Shown: one piece after another, positions 1 through 8,359 of the stretch
Layout: each line of letters begins with the position of its first letter
Numbering within the stretch: the first letter of the stretch is position 1
From: JAFDVL01 sp043736395
GTDB lineage: Bacteria; Acidobacteriota; Blastocatellia; RBC074
Direction: 5' to 3'
DNA length: 30,601 bases
Assembly (NCBI GenBank): GCA_043736395.1
Contig: JAYTCQ010000125.1
Coordinates: 1-30,601, forward strand
Program-made: the position numbers and the translations under genes
Notes under the pieces: generated by a model
Told to the model about the DNA's origin: nothing
The model's database searches: none
The model's input: the letters and a program-made list of their open reading frames with translations, nothing else

Positions 1-1
1 C

Positions 2-2716
2 GTTATCGAATGCAAACGACCGGATATGAAAGACCCTTTGAAACAGGCGTTCAGTCAGCATACGCGCAATGAGCAGGAAGACGGTATCCGCGCGCTGGAT
101 GTGTACGGTCAAATCATCATGAGCGTAGCAACGCAGGTAGCGTCCTACGCGACGAACGCGACACCCGAAAACTTCTGGTCACAGTGGAAAGAAAAATTCC
201 AGACCGACAAGGAAGAAAAAGAATATCGCGAAGAGTTGCAGACTTTAAAAAATCAGCCTTTGCCACCTGCGCTGAAAGACAAATTATTTGCCGACCGCTT
301 CAAATATGTTCGCCGACATTTTGACGATTTAGAAAACGAAAACATTTTGCCAACTGTGCAGGACGAATATTTATACGGTTTGTGTCGCCCCGAACGATTG
401 ATGGATTTGGCACATAATTTCGTTATGTTCGACGATGGTGTGAAAAAAATCGCCCGTTATCAGCAATTTTTTGCCATCAAGAAAACAATGAAGCGGATTC
501 TTCCGATTGAAGGCGGCAAACGAAAAGGCGGCGTGATCTGGCACACACAAGGCAGCGGAAAATCTTTGACGATGGTGATGCTGGCTCAGGCGATTGCGAT
601 GGAACCCGCGATTCGAAATCCTAAAATTGTTTTGGTAACAGACCGAACCGATTTGGATCGGCAGATCACCGGAACATTCAGAAAATGCGGACATCCGGTC
701 GAGAATGCCGCTACCGGACAACGTTTAGTAGATTTATTAGAAAGCAAAAGTGATGCCGTCGTGACCACTATCGTTAATAAATTTGTGGCGGCGGTTAACA
801 AAATCAGTCATCCGCTGACAAGCCACGACATTTTTGTGTTAGTGGATGAAGGTCATCGAACGCAACACGGAACGTTTAATATTGAAATGCAAAAGACGAT
901 GCCGAATGCATGTTTTATTGCAATGACCGGAACGCCTCTTTTCAAAAAAGACAAAAGCACCGCCGATAAATTTGGCGGCATTATTGATGCCTATACAGTC
1001 ACGCAAGCGGTCAATGATAAAGCCGTTGTTCCGCTCTTGTACGAAGGAAGGCTGGCACGGCAGGAAGTCAACGAAAGCCCGTTGGATAAATTTTTCGGAA
1101 TGATTTCTGAACCATTAACACGTGAGCAAAAAGCAGATTTTAAAAAGAAATTCAGCCGCGCTGACCAATTAAATTCCGCTGATCAAAAGCTCTACGCGAT
1201 TGCCTGGAACATCAGTCAGCACTTCCGCGACAATTGGCAAGGGACGCCATTTAAAGCCCAGCTCGTTTGCGACAAAAAAGTAAACGCAATTCGGTACAAA
1301 GAATTTTTAGATGAGATCGGCATCGTTTCAAGCGACGTCCTGATTTCCTCAATAGACGAACGCGAAGGCGAAGAAAGCGCATTCGAAAAATCTTCTGAAA
1401 AAGAAAACCGTTTCTGGAAACGAATGATGGATGAACATGGCAATTCAACCACCTATGAGAAAAATATTATTAGCCGTTTCAAGAATCAAAAAGACCCTGA
1501 GATAATTATCGTCGTTGACAAATTATTAACTGGATTTGACGAACCGAAAAACACAGTTTTATACCTGACACGAAATTTGCAAAGTCATAAATTGCTACAA
1601 GCCATTGCGCGAGTGAACAGAATTTTCCCCGACAAGGATTTCGGGTACATCGTTGATTATTATGGAGTGATTGAAAACCTTGATGACGCATTAAAATTGT
1701 ATGCGTCATTCGAAGATTTCGACGCGGCTGACCTCGAAGGCACGTTGATAGACATCAAGGATGAAATAAAAAAATTACCGCAAAAACATTCCGAATTATG
1801 GGACATTTTCAAAACCGTTGAGAATAAACGCGACGCCGAAAGCTATCAATTGCTCCTGAAAGACGAGGCTCTGCGAGTGCTCTTTTATGACAAGTTGGCG
1901 GCGTATGCGAAAGGCTTGAAACTAGCGCTTTCCGCGATTCAGTTTCACAACGAAACAGACGAAAAAACAATCAATCGTTATCGCGAAGATTTGACGATGT
2001 TCCTCAAACTTCGAGTGGCGGTATTGGAACGCTACAGCGATGCGGTAGATTACAAGCAATACGAAGGACAAATCCAAAAGTTAATTGACACGCACGTCAC
2101 TACGGAAAAAGTTGAAACGATTACCGCATTAGTTAATATTTTTGATACAGATAAATTTCAGCAAGAGGTTGAAAATACTATCGGCAAAGCCGCCAGAGCT
2201 GACAAGATTGCCAGTCGAACGGCAAAACACATTTCGGAGAAAATGGAAGAAGACCCGGCATTTTATAAAAAGTTTTCGCAAATGCTGAAGGAAACGATTG
2301 CCGAATATGAAGCAAAACGAATTGACGAAGCCCAGTACTTATTGAGAGTTCAAGAAATTATGGAAAGCGTATTGGCTCATACTGATAGCGATATTCCTGA
2401 AATACTAAAAGAAAAAGATATTGCCAAAGCGTTTTACGGAATTGTTAACGAGGAATTCGTTGAGAAATTCGATGATACAGAAATTAGAAAAACTATCGCG
2501 GTAGATACGGCTTTAATGATTGACGAAACGATCAAAGGATTACTGAAAGTTGATTGGCAAAACCATCTTGATATTTCTAAGAAAATGATTCATTTAATCG
2601 GCGATTACATCATTGACGAAGTACGTGATAAATACCAAATACCGATAAGTTTTGAAGAAATTGACAAGATTGCCGAACGCTGTGTTGAAGTGGCAAAACT
2701 CCGATATAAACAATGA
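2..2716 (+). CDS. hsdR: Type I restriction enzyme R subunit HsdR, 5'-truncated by window edge
   Basis: This is the ATP-dependent translocase/endonuclease subunit of a type I restriction-modification complex, acting with HsdM and HsdS on unmethylated foreign DNA. The reading frame is open from base 2, and its first residues, VIECKRPD, look like the ExK end of the PD-(D/E)xK nuclease motif. Roughly the first 150 residues are therefore missing, and the ATG at 26 is internal. Helicase motifs follow in order: Walker A HTQGSGKS (about 542-565), Walker B/DEAH-like DEGHRTQ (about 845-865), TGTP (926-937), and a motif VI-like segment QAIARVNRIF near 1600-1630. The rest is the helical C-terminal domain. 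About 904 residues are visible, consistent with a full protein of about 1,050. The hsdM and hsdS genes are expected upstream of the window. The stop codon overlaps the next start (ATGA), which indicates translational coupling to the metallopeptidase. The frame is intact. Confidence 0.95.
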   Translation, partial: VIECKRPDMKDPLKQAFSQHTRNEQEDGIRALDVYGQIIMSVATQVASYATNATPENFWSQWKEKFQTDKEEKEYREELQTLKNQPLPPALKDKLFADRFKYVRRHFDDLENENILPTVQDEYLYGLCRPERLMDLAHNFVMFDDGVKKIARYQQFFAIKKTMKRILPIEGGKRKGGVIWHTQGSGKSLTMVMLAQAIAMEPAIRNPKIVLVTDRTDLDRQITGTFRKCGHPVENAATGQRLVDLLESKSDAVVTTIVNKFVAAVNKISHPLTSHDIFVLVDEGHRTQHGTFNIEMQKTMPNACFIAMTGTPLFKKDKSTADKFGGIIDAYTVTQAVNDKAVVPLLYEGRLARQEVNESPLDKFFGMISEPLTREQKADFKKKFSRADQLNSADQKLYAIAWNISQHFRDNWQGTPFKAQLVCDKKVNAIRYKEFLDEIGIVSSDVLISSIDEREGEESAFEKSSEKENRFWKRMMDEHGNSTTYEKNIISRFKNQKDPEIIIVVDKLLTGFDEPKNTVLYLTRNLQSHKLLQAIARVNRIFPDKDFGYIVDYYGVIENLDDALKLYASFEDFDAADLEGTLIDIKDEIKKLPQKHSELWDIFKTVENKRDAESYQLLLKDEALRVLFYDKLAAYAKGLKLALSAIQFHNETDEKTINRYREDLTMFLKLRVAVLERYSDAVDYKQYEGQIQKLIDTHVTTEKVETITALVNIFDTDKFQQEVENTIGKAARADKIASRTAKHISEKMEEDPAFYKKFSQMLKETIAEYEAKRIDEAQYLLRVQEIMESVLAHTDSDIPEILKEKDIAKAFYGIVNEEFVEKFDDTEIRKTIAVDTALMIDETIKGLLKVDWQNHLDISKKMIHLIGDYIIDEVRDKYQIPISFEEIDKIAERCVEVAKLRYKQ

Positions 2717-3408
2717 AAAATCACCTGCAATTTGGATCAAAAAAGATTGAATACCACTTGAATTATTCAGACCGGAAATCACTGGGGATCACCGTTACAC
2801 CAGATTTAGATGTGTTAGTGAAAGCACCTCACGGCGCATCTGATGATTTAATCCGTGAGAAACTTCGCAAAAGGGCTCCCTGGATAATCAAACAGCAAGG
2901 TTTCTTTTTATCATTTCACCCGAAAACTCCACCGAGAAAATTTATTTCAGGTGAAACGCACCTTTATCTTGGCAGGCAATATCTACTAAAAGTTGAAGAA
3001 TCAGAATCAGAATCCGTAAAACTCAAAGGTAAGTTCTTGCTTGTTTCAACTTCCGATAAATCAAGAGTGAAATATTTGGTAAAGGATTGGTATTTACAAA
3101 ACGCGAAGACGAAATTCCAGAAACTTGCGAAGCCACTGATTCACAGATTCAAAAAACACAAAGTAGAACCGACAGCACTCGTATTAAGGGATATGACGAG
3201 GCGTTGGGGAAGTTGCACTCCAAACGGCAAAATCATGCTAAACCCAGAACTGATTAAAGCTCCGAAAGGCTGTATTGAGTACGTCGTCATTCATGAATTG
3301 TGCCATTTAATTCATCACGATCACACCCAAAGGTTCATTGATTTGCAGACAAAAGAAATGCCTGATTGGGAGAAATGGAAATCAAAATTGGAGAAGTTGC
3401 TCGCTTGA
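2713..3408 (+). CDS. YgjP/SprT-like zinc metallopeptidase (DUF45 family) coupled to hsdR
   Basis: This is a 231-residue predicted metallopeptidase of the YgjP-like (DUF45, M48-related) family. The zinc site is visible near the C-terminus as HELCH (H194, E195, H198), with H204 in HHDHTQRF as the probable third ligand. The family signature RRWGSC lies upstream at about residues 163-168. The N-terminal 100 residues form a beta-rich region typical of the family. There is no signal peptide, so it should be cytoplasmic. The start ATG at 2713 overlaps the hsdR stop by four bases, so the two are almost certainly co-translated. Genes of this family are often found beside type I restriction genes, but their role there is not established; it might process or control the restriction complex, which is inference. 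It converges on the OPT gene with only 22 bases between stops, and no terminator hairpin is visible there. Confidence 0.9.
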   Translation: MKNHLQFGSKKIEYHLNYSDRKSLGITVTPDLDVLVKAPHGASDDLIREKLRKRAPWIIKQQGFFLSFHPKTPPRKFISGETHLYLGRQYLLKVEESESESVKLKGKFLLVSTSDKSRVKYLVKDWYLQNAKTKFQKLAKPLIHRFKKHKVEPTALVLRDMTRRWGSCTPNGKIMLNPELIKAPKGCIEYVVIHELCHLIHHDHTQRFIDLQTKEMPDWEKWKSKLEKLLA

Positions 3409-3430
3409 TAATAAAAAACAACTTACTTCC

Positions 3431-5776
3431 TTATTCTGACCGCTTCCTCGCAATCGTAATTAACAACCCCACCAATCCTCCAAAAATAATCAACGCAAAA
3501 ACATTCGCCCATTCTCCTGAAGCGATAAACGATTTTGCACCGATGCCGAGTTTTTCTTCGCCTCCGGCAAAGGCTCTGCCGAACGAAGCGACTAAGCCGC
3601 CGATGGCTCCTCCGGCGATGAAGCCTGAACTGAGCAGGACGCCTTTGCCTGTTTCTTCTTCAACTAAGCTTTCTTCTCCGGCTTCTCCGCCGCCACGGCG
3701 CAGGCGCGTGACGAGGGCGCGAACCAAGCCTCCGGCAAAAATCGTTGCTGACGTGGAAATCGGCAGATAAATTCCTACGGCTACGGGCAGTGAGGAAATT
3801 CCGATAATTTCCAGCACAATCGAAATCATTGCACCAATCAAAATTAATGACCACGGAAGTTTCTGCGTGAGTACTCCGTCAACGAGGACGCCCATTAAGG
3901 CTGCCTTCGGAGCGTCTAACTTGTTTGTGACTTCGACAATTTCATAATGCGGCTTGCCGGAAGAATCCACTAAATACGTATTTTCCTTGCCACCACTTGA
4001 AGCGATGACGCGGTCATAAATATTGTCGTCCATTCCGCGAAATTGTCCGGCAGCTTTCACTTCTGCGCTCGGCAAAAATGTGTTTGCTGCCACGGCTGGC
4101 TCGACCTCGCGAAGCCCTTGCTTAATGCCGCCGACGCCGGGATTTACTAAGTAATGCAGCTTGCCGTCTTCGCCGACGAGATATTTTCCAGCTTGAATTT
4201 TCGTCTTGCCGTCTCCGGCATCCGTCTCGACTTTGAAGCTGACAGCTTGATAATTTTTTCCGTCTTTCACGGGCGGCTGATTGTTGTATACCGCTTTCGC
4301 TTCAGTAGCGGGTACGGTGAAGCTTGGGTAATTCACCGGCAACAAATTCATCGCTTCGGAATTCAACCAATTCAACGTCAGACCAATCACCATTGATGAA
4401 GTTAGCGCGCCGATCAGCAAAGCAATTTGCTGCCATTTCGGAGTTGCTCCGACTAAATATCCGGTTTTCAAATCCTGTGAAGTGTTTCCGGCATTCGCCG
4501 CCGCGACACAAACAATTGCTCCGACTGTCAACGCGATGACCCGTTGTTCAGGGCCGATTCGACCTAACATCAAAAACAAAAGCGAAGTAAATAACAGCGT
4601 CGCGATCGTCATTCCTGAAATAGGATTTGAGCTTGAACCAATCGTTCCGCAAATCCGCGATGAAACCGTCACGAAGAAAAATCCGAAGACTAAAATCAAA
4701 ATTGCCGAGACAAAATCAACTTCGATGCGCGGCATGAATAGCAATGAGATTAACAGTAAGGTGATGCCGCCAACTGTGACGGCTATCGGCAAATCCCGCT
4801 CCGTACGAATCGAGTTCTCACTTGATGCTCCGCCGCTAAAATCTTTTAATCCTGATTTGAAAGCTTCCAGGATTGTTGGCAAAGAACGTGCCAGACTGAC
4901 GATGCCGCCCATCGCGACTGCGCCCGCCGCCATATAACGTACGTAGCGGTCGAAGACCTGCCCGGCGCTCATATTCGAAATTAGTTCTCCGGCTTGTGCT
5001 GGGAAAATATTTGTTGTTAATCCCGCCCCAAAAAATTTCACGATGGGCACTAAAATTAAGGCTGAAATGATTCCACCACCGAACATGTAAGACGCAATGC
5101 GCGGGCCGATGATATATCCGACGCCCAGCAATTCAGGCGAAATTTCCGTCGCGATGCGAGCATTTTGATACCAGCTTAAAATCTTGGTCGGGACTTCTTT
5201 CCAGAACATCAGTCCGGTCATCAAAAATTTATAAACAAACGCAACGCCGAATCCCATAAACACAGTTTTGGCATCACTGCCGCCTTTTTCTCCGGCGACT
5301 AAAACTTCGGCACAAGCGGTTCCCTCGGGATAAGGCAAATTCCCGTGTTCTTTGACAATAAGTGACCGTCGCAGCGGGATCATCAACAAAACGCCCAGCA
5401 AGCCGCCCGCTGCGCCAACAATCGCAGTTTGCATCAGGTCGAGATCAAGTCCGAGGATCAAAAGCGCGGGAATCGTGAAGACGATTCCCGCAGCGATGGA
5501 TTCTGCTGCCGAACCTGTCGTCTGGACAATATTATTTTCAAGAATGGACGCGCGACCGAGCAATCGCAGAATCGTGATGGATAAAACGGCAATTGGAATT
5601 GAAGCGCTGACCGTTAGCCCGACTTTTAATCCCAGATAAACTGTGGAAGCTCCGAAAATTAATCCAAACAGGACGCCAAGAATCACGGCTCGCAGGGTAA
5701 ATTCAGGCAAAATTGTGCTCGCCGAAACATACGGTTCATGCGTTGTATGGCTGACGACGGGTTTAGCAGCTGCCAT
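3431..5776 (-). CDS. OPT family (oligopeptide/metal-chelate type) transporter
   Basis: This is a 781-residue polytopic inner-membrane protein of the OPT superfamily, which imports oligopeptides or metal chelates by proton symport. Family signatures seen are the N-terminal TVYLGLKVGLTVSASIPIAV segment (about residues 45-64), LPYPEGTACAEVL (147-159), the SNPISGMT segment (382-389), GNTSQDLKTGYLVGATP (430-446) and LMGVLVDGVL (627-636). Many hydrophobic helices cover residues 28-470 and 640-775. Between about residues 475 and 620 lies a long hydrophilic loop with two similar sub-segments (KYLVGEDGKLHYLV at 531 and TYLVDSSGKPHYEI at 600), longer than I expect in bacterial members. The start ATG has GGAG about eight bases upstream. 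The substrate cannot be read from the sequence. It stands alone on this strand, with its stop facing the metallopeptidase stop. Confidence 0.93.
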   Translation of the reverse strand: MAAAKPVVSHTTHEPYVSASTILPEFTLRAVILGVLFGLIFGASTVYLGLKVGLTVSASIPIAVLSITILRLLGRASILENNIVQTTGSAAESIAAGIVFTIPALLILGLDLDLMQTAIVGAAGGLLGVLLMIPLRRSLIVKEHGNLPYPEGTACAEVLVAGEKGGSDAKTVFMGFGVAFVYKFLMTGLMFWKEVPTKILSWYQNARIATEISPELLGVGYIIGPRIASYMFGGGIISALILVPIVKFFGAGLTTNIFPAQAGELISNMSAGQVFDRYVRYMAAGAVAMGGIVSLARSLPTILEAFKSGLKDFSGGASSENSIRTERDLPIAVTVGGITLLLISLLFMPRIEVDFVSAILILVFGFFFVTVSSRICGTIGSSSNPISGMTIATLLFTSLLFLMLGRIGPEQRVIALTVGAIVCVAAANAGNTSQDLKTGYLVGATPKWQQIALLIGALTSSMVIGLTLNWLNSEAMNLLPVNYPSFTVPATEAKAVYNNQPPVKDGKNYQAVSFKVETDAGDGKTKIQAGKYLVGEDGKLHYLVNPGVGGIKQGLREVEPAVAANTFLPSAEVKAAGQFRGMDDNIYDRVIASSGGKENTYLVDSSGKPHYEIVEVTNKLDAPKAALMGVLVDGVLTQKLPWSLILIGAMISIVLEIIGISSLPVAVGIYLPISTSATIFAGGLVRALVTRLRRGGGEAGEESLVEEETGKGVLLSSGFIAGGAIGGLVASFGRAFAGGEEKLGIGAKSFIASGEWANVFALIIFGGLVGLLITIARKRSE

Positions 5777-5915
5777 TTTGAATCTCCATTCTTGAAATTC
5801 CTCAACTTGAAAACAAAGTCAGGAAAATGTTTTTAGTTATTTTTAATGTAGCGAAAGGGAAAGCGAACAAGGAAGCCCGGACGATTTTGCACGGATGGAA
5901 TGTATATTTGGAAAC

Positions 5916-5951
5916 AAAATAAAGAGTAGCAGTTCCGCTACTCTTTATTTT
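5916..5951 (-). terminator. Hairpin terminator after the small-gene pair
   Basis: A perfect 15-bp stem (5916-5930 with 5937-5951) closes on the 6-nt loop AGTTCC. The stem has AAAATAAAGAG on one side and CTCTTTATTTT on the other, so either strand ends in a U-rich run. It sits 12 bases past the stop of the leftward small acidic protein gene and upstream of the OPT gene, so it probably ends the small-gene transcript and separates it from OPT. Confidence 0.75.
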
Positions 5952-5963
5952 TCGAAGTCGAAA

Positions 5964-6173
5964 TTATTCGTCTTCGTCTTCCATATCAAAGCCGCGATCA
6001 TCGCGGATCGCTCGTAAGATTTGAATTGAATACTCAAAATCATTAAAAGCGCTAGTGAAGGCGCGAGCGCGCTCATCAGCGTTTTGTCGTTCAGAAACCT
6101 GAGTGTAATGCTTCAATCTCGATTCAAGTGAACCGATAATGTCGCTTAATTCTGTTTTTCGTTGCTCGTCCAT
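5964..6173 (-). CDS. Small acidic protein, unknown function
   Basis: This is a 69-residue protein that I do not recognise. It is highly charged, predicted mainly helical (residues 5-60 with heptad-like leucine and isoleucine spacing), and ends in an acidic tail FDMEDEDE. There is no signal peptide or membrane segment, so it is probably cytoplasmic. The ATG at 6173 is preceded by a strong Shine-Dalgarno sequence (GAGGAG, five bases away) that lies inside the 3' end of the upstream cysteine-motif gene. The two genes overlap by 28 bases, which suggests coupled translation and a shared job. A hairpin terminator follows the stop. It may be a binding partner or small regulator, but nothing in the sequence proves this. 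Confidence 0.7.
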   Translation of the reverse strand: MDEQRKTELSDIIGSLESRLKHYTQVSERQNADERARAFTSAFNDFEYSIQILRAIRDDRGFDMEDEDE

Positions 6174-6424
6174 GGTGACTCCTCAAAATTTGCTGTCTTC
6201 AGCTCAACTTGTTCCATTGCTTCTAACATCGCCAGAGCGTTGGCGTCTACCGTTCCGACATAAAGTTCAGGATAATCCAGAACACAAGTGGTGCAGCCGG
6301 AATTGCAACAAGGCGGTAGAAGCGAAATATCTATCTCATGATCCATAAGTGCAAAAATATAGCGATGCTCGCTTTGGATAAGATACGCAGCACTATAGAA
6401 ACAACGGATTAAGCTGTCAAACAA
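6146..6424 (-). CDS. Small cysteine-motif protein, oxidoreductase-like domain
   Basis: This small protein has PPCCNSGCTTCVLDYPELY (residues 37-55 of the longest frame). The pattern CCxSGCxxCVxD...EL resembles the short 'oxidoreductase-like' N-terminal domain seen in small bacterial and eukaryotic proteins; the four cysteines could bind a metal or undergo redox chemistry. The longest frame starts with TTG at 6424 and has 92 residues. An ATG at 6346 would give 66 residues starting MDHEIDISLLPPCC, close to the motif as is usual for this domain. Neither has a clear Shine-Dalgarno sequence, so the start is uncertain. Its 3' end overlaps the following acidic-protein gene by 28 bases. No signal peptide is evident. 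Its substrate and partner are unknown. Confidence 0.7.
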   Translation of the reverse strand: MFDSLIRCFYSAAYLIQSEHRYIFALMDHEIDISLLPPCCNSGCTTCVLDYPELYVGTVDANALAMLEAMEQVELKTANFEESPWTSNEKQN

Positions 6425-7177
6425 TTAAAGCGGGAAGTTAGAAGAAATTAGGCGAGAAAAGGCTGAGAACGCAGTTAAATTCACTTTTGTACCAACAACA
6501 TTTCGTACCGCTGCGAGGCAAAATAGACGAGAATTATCAGGGCAAAGAGTAACGAAAATGGAAATGCAAAAAATAATCTATGACGCATACACGACCTCAC
6601 TGGAATTTCATCAAATTATTAAGCTTGGATTCGTTCCAGAGATGATGACGAATGAAACAGAAATCTTATCCACCGTACTTTTTAGCACCCAGGCTGTTGT
6701 TTTGCCCTCATTAGCCTGGAATTTGATTCGATAAGCGTGCCTGCCCCTCACCCGTCATCACCTTCTGGAACGATTGTCATTTTCGTTGACTTTACCCACA
6801 AAAATACCGGAAATTCAACAGTCGTCGTGGTGGAAAATCCCGCGCAGAAACTGTGGGTATCCACAGGTCGTGATACGAAATTTTCTAAAATCACGCTTTG
6901 TATAATGAAACCCTAAAAAAATGCCTCAAAACCGCAAAAGTCTTTAGGGGAATGTCTTTCGAAGTGTCGTCTGTTCTTGTCACTTTTCAGAGAACCTGTT
7001 ACTTTAAAAGTACTTCAAGCAGCAACAAAACATTTTTTTGATTGAAAACAGGTAAAGTTTTTAATTTTTTCGTGCAAACGAATTGATCTTACGCCACCCA
7101 TTCTATTATTTGGGACTAAGGCCAGACAAGGCATTGTACCTTGCCTTAACACGAACAATTACGGAGAAAGCAATCGT
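6425..7177. other. Long divergent intergenic region upstream of the radical SAM genes
   Basis: About 750 bases separate the leftward small genes from the rightward radical SAM pair, so promoters for both directions should lie here. Apart from a possible 58-residue ORF (6558-6734) no gene is apparent. A TATAAT sits at 6901-6906 but has no good -35 box at the usual spacing. A small hairpin (AAGGCA at 7128 with TGCCTT at 7142) lies in the probable leader of the first radical SAM gene. The stretch 6950-7080 is AT-rich with several T runs. Confidence 0.5.
6558..6734 (+). CDS. Possible small ORF, 58 residues, unknown
   Basis: An ATG-started frame encodes 58 residues (beginning MEMQKIIYDAY) and ends with TAA. 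It has no obvious signal peptide; the C-terminal half is mildly hydrophobic (VLFSTQAVVLPSLAWNLI). The upstream AAAGAG is only a weak ribosome-binding site. It lies in a gap between divergent genes, on the same strand as the radical SAM genes but 443 bases before them. I recognise no family, and chance is a fair explanation. Confidence 0.25.
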   Translation: MEMQKIIYDAYTTSLEFHQIIKLGFVPEMMTNETEILSTVLFSTQAVVLPSLAWNLIR

Positions 7178-8299
7178 ATGAACCTGCGAAATTCAGTTGT
7201 GGGCTATTTGGATAAACACCCTTCACTTAAATCAGCCGCAAAATCGGGATTGTTAAGCTCGACAAGAGTCTACCATTCCTTCGTTGAGACATTTCCGAAC
7301 GCCCTGCAACCCGCGCCGCGACAAATCACAATCGCGATCACGGCAAAATGCAATCTTGGTTGCAAGGGTTGCAATTATCCGAATAACGGATTTATGGGCG
7401 GAGTCATGCTACCGCTCGACATCATCAAAACCGCGCTGGATGACGCCAGTGCGGCTGGTGTTTCGACCGTTCGTTTTTTTGGCGGCGAACCGCTACTGCA
7501 TCCGCATTTACCGGACATGATCGCTTATGCCAAAAGTCTGGGGCTTGAGGCGTATGTCACCTCCAATGGAACCTTATTAAAAAATCGATTTGATCAGCTT
7601 TATGAGGCGGGACTACGTTTTGTCTCGATGGGATTTTATGGAGTAGACGAACACTACGACGGATATACGCAACGTCCCGGACACTTTCAAAAACTTGAAG
7701 AAAGCTTGACGCATGTGCGTACCAAATATGGCTCCGAAGTAAAATTACAATTAAATTGGGTACTGCTTCGCCCCACCTGCAACATTGAAGCGTTGCGCGC
7801 GGCTTGGGATTTTGCCCAACGCTATGACATGGTTTTTCATGTTGATCCGGTTTCCTACACATTACCATTTTTTAATAATGGGCCGGAAAATGAGCTACCA
7901 TTTCGGGACGGTGACGAGGCGATGCTGGCTCCCGTGGTCGAAGAATTAATTCGCCTGAAGCGGTCTGATCCAGAGCGGTTCTGGCATAGTGAGCCGTACC
8001 TTCGTTCCATCCCCGATTGGTTATTAAAGCAGGACGAAATGCAGATGCCGTGTTATTCGTATACGCTGATCTGGGTAGGAGCTGACGGGTCTGTTCAGCT
8101 GTGTGATAACACTTTTCCATTGGGCAATTTAAATCAGACACGGCTCAAAGATATTCTTTACACACAGGAGCACAAACAGGCTTGTCGCGACGCATTTCAA
8201 ATGAAATGTCCGAATTGTTTGTGCGGAAGCGAGGCTCGCATTATCCAGCATCGCCCCAGCTTTGCTCATTACGGCGGCTTTGAAAAAACATCCAACTAA
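7178..8299 (+). CDS. Radical SAM/SPASM domain protein (first of tandem pair)
   Basis: This 373-residue enzyme carries the radical SAM CxxxCxxC site as CNLGCKGC (C58, C62, C65), which binds the [4Fe-4S] cluster that cleaves S-adenosylmethionine. FGGEPLLHP (101-109) is the SAM-contacting GGE motif. The C-terminal part holds PCYSYTLIWVGADGSVQLC (C292, C309) and CPNCLCG (C344, C347, C349), a SPASM-type extension that would bind auxiliary Fe-S clusters. Such enzymes modify peptides, sugars or other small molecules; the substrate cannot be told. The N-terminal 40 residues (LDKHPSLKSAAKSGL region) look amphipathic and helical. A GGAG lies 11 bases before the ATG. The next gene is a clear homologue 60 bases downstream, so the two are probably co-transcribed. 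No precursor peptide gene is evident nearby. Confidence 0.92.
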   Translation: MNLRNSVVGYLDKHPSLKSAAKSGLLSSTRVYHSFVETFPNALQPAPRQITIAITAKCNLGCKGCNYPNNGFMGGVMLPLDIIKTALDDASAAGVSTVRFFGGEPLLHPHLPDMIAYAKSLGLEAYVTSNGTLLKNRFDQLYEAGLRFVSMGFYGVDEHYDGYTQRPGHFQKLEESLTHVRTKYGSEVKLQLNWVLLRPTCNIEALRAAWDFAQRYDMVFHVDPVSYTLPFFNNGPENELPFRDGDEAMLAPVVEELIRLKRSDPERFWHSEPYLRSIPDWLLKQDEMQMPCYSYTLIWVGADGSVQLCDNTFPLGNLNQTRLKDILYTQEHKQACRDAFQMKCPNCLCGSEARIIQHRPSFAHYGGFEKTSN

Positions 8300-8359
8300 G
8301 AAATTACTACTTCCCAAATGTCTGAACGTGTCATTTTATGACGCGTGGAGAAATGTCCC

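Noticed and set aside
3366..3770. 134-residue rightward ORF at the end of the metallopeptidase gene
   Set aside because: It overlaps the OPT gene on the opposite strand and has a proline/serine-rich composition typical of an antisense shadow of a membrane protein gene.
6901..6906. TATAAT as a -10 box for the radical SAM genes
   Set aside because: No sequence resembling TTGACA lies 16-18 bases upstream, and it is 270 bases from the gene, so it is weak alone.
8345..8359. GTG at 8345 as start of the second radical SAM gene
   Set aside because: The GGAG that serves the ATG at 8360 would lie inside the coding sequence, and the extra five residues have no match in the paralogue.
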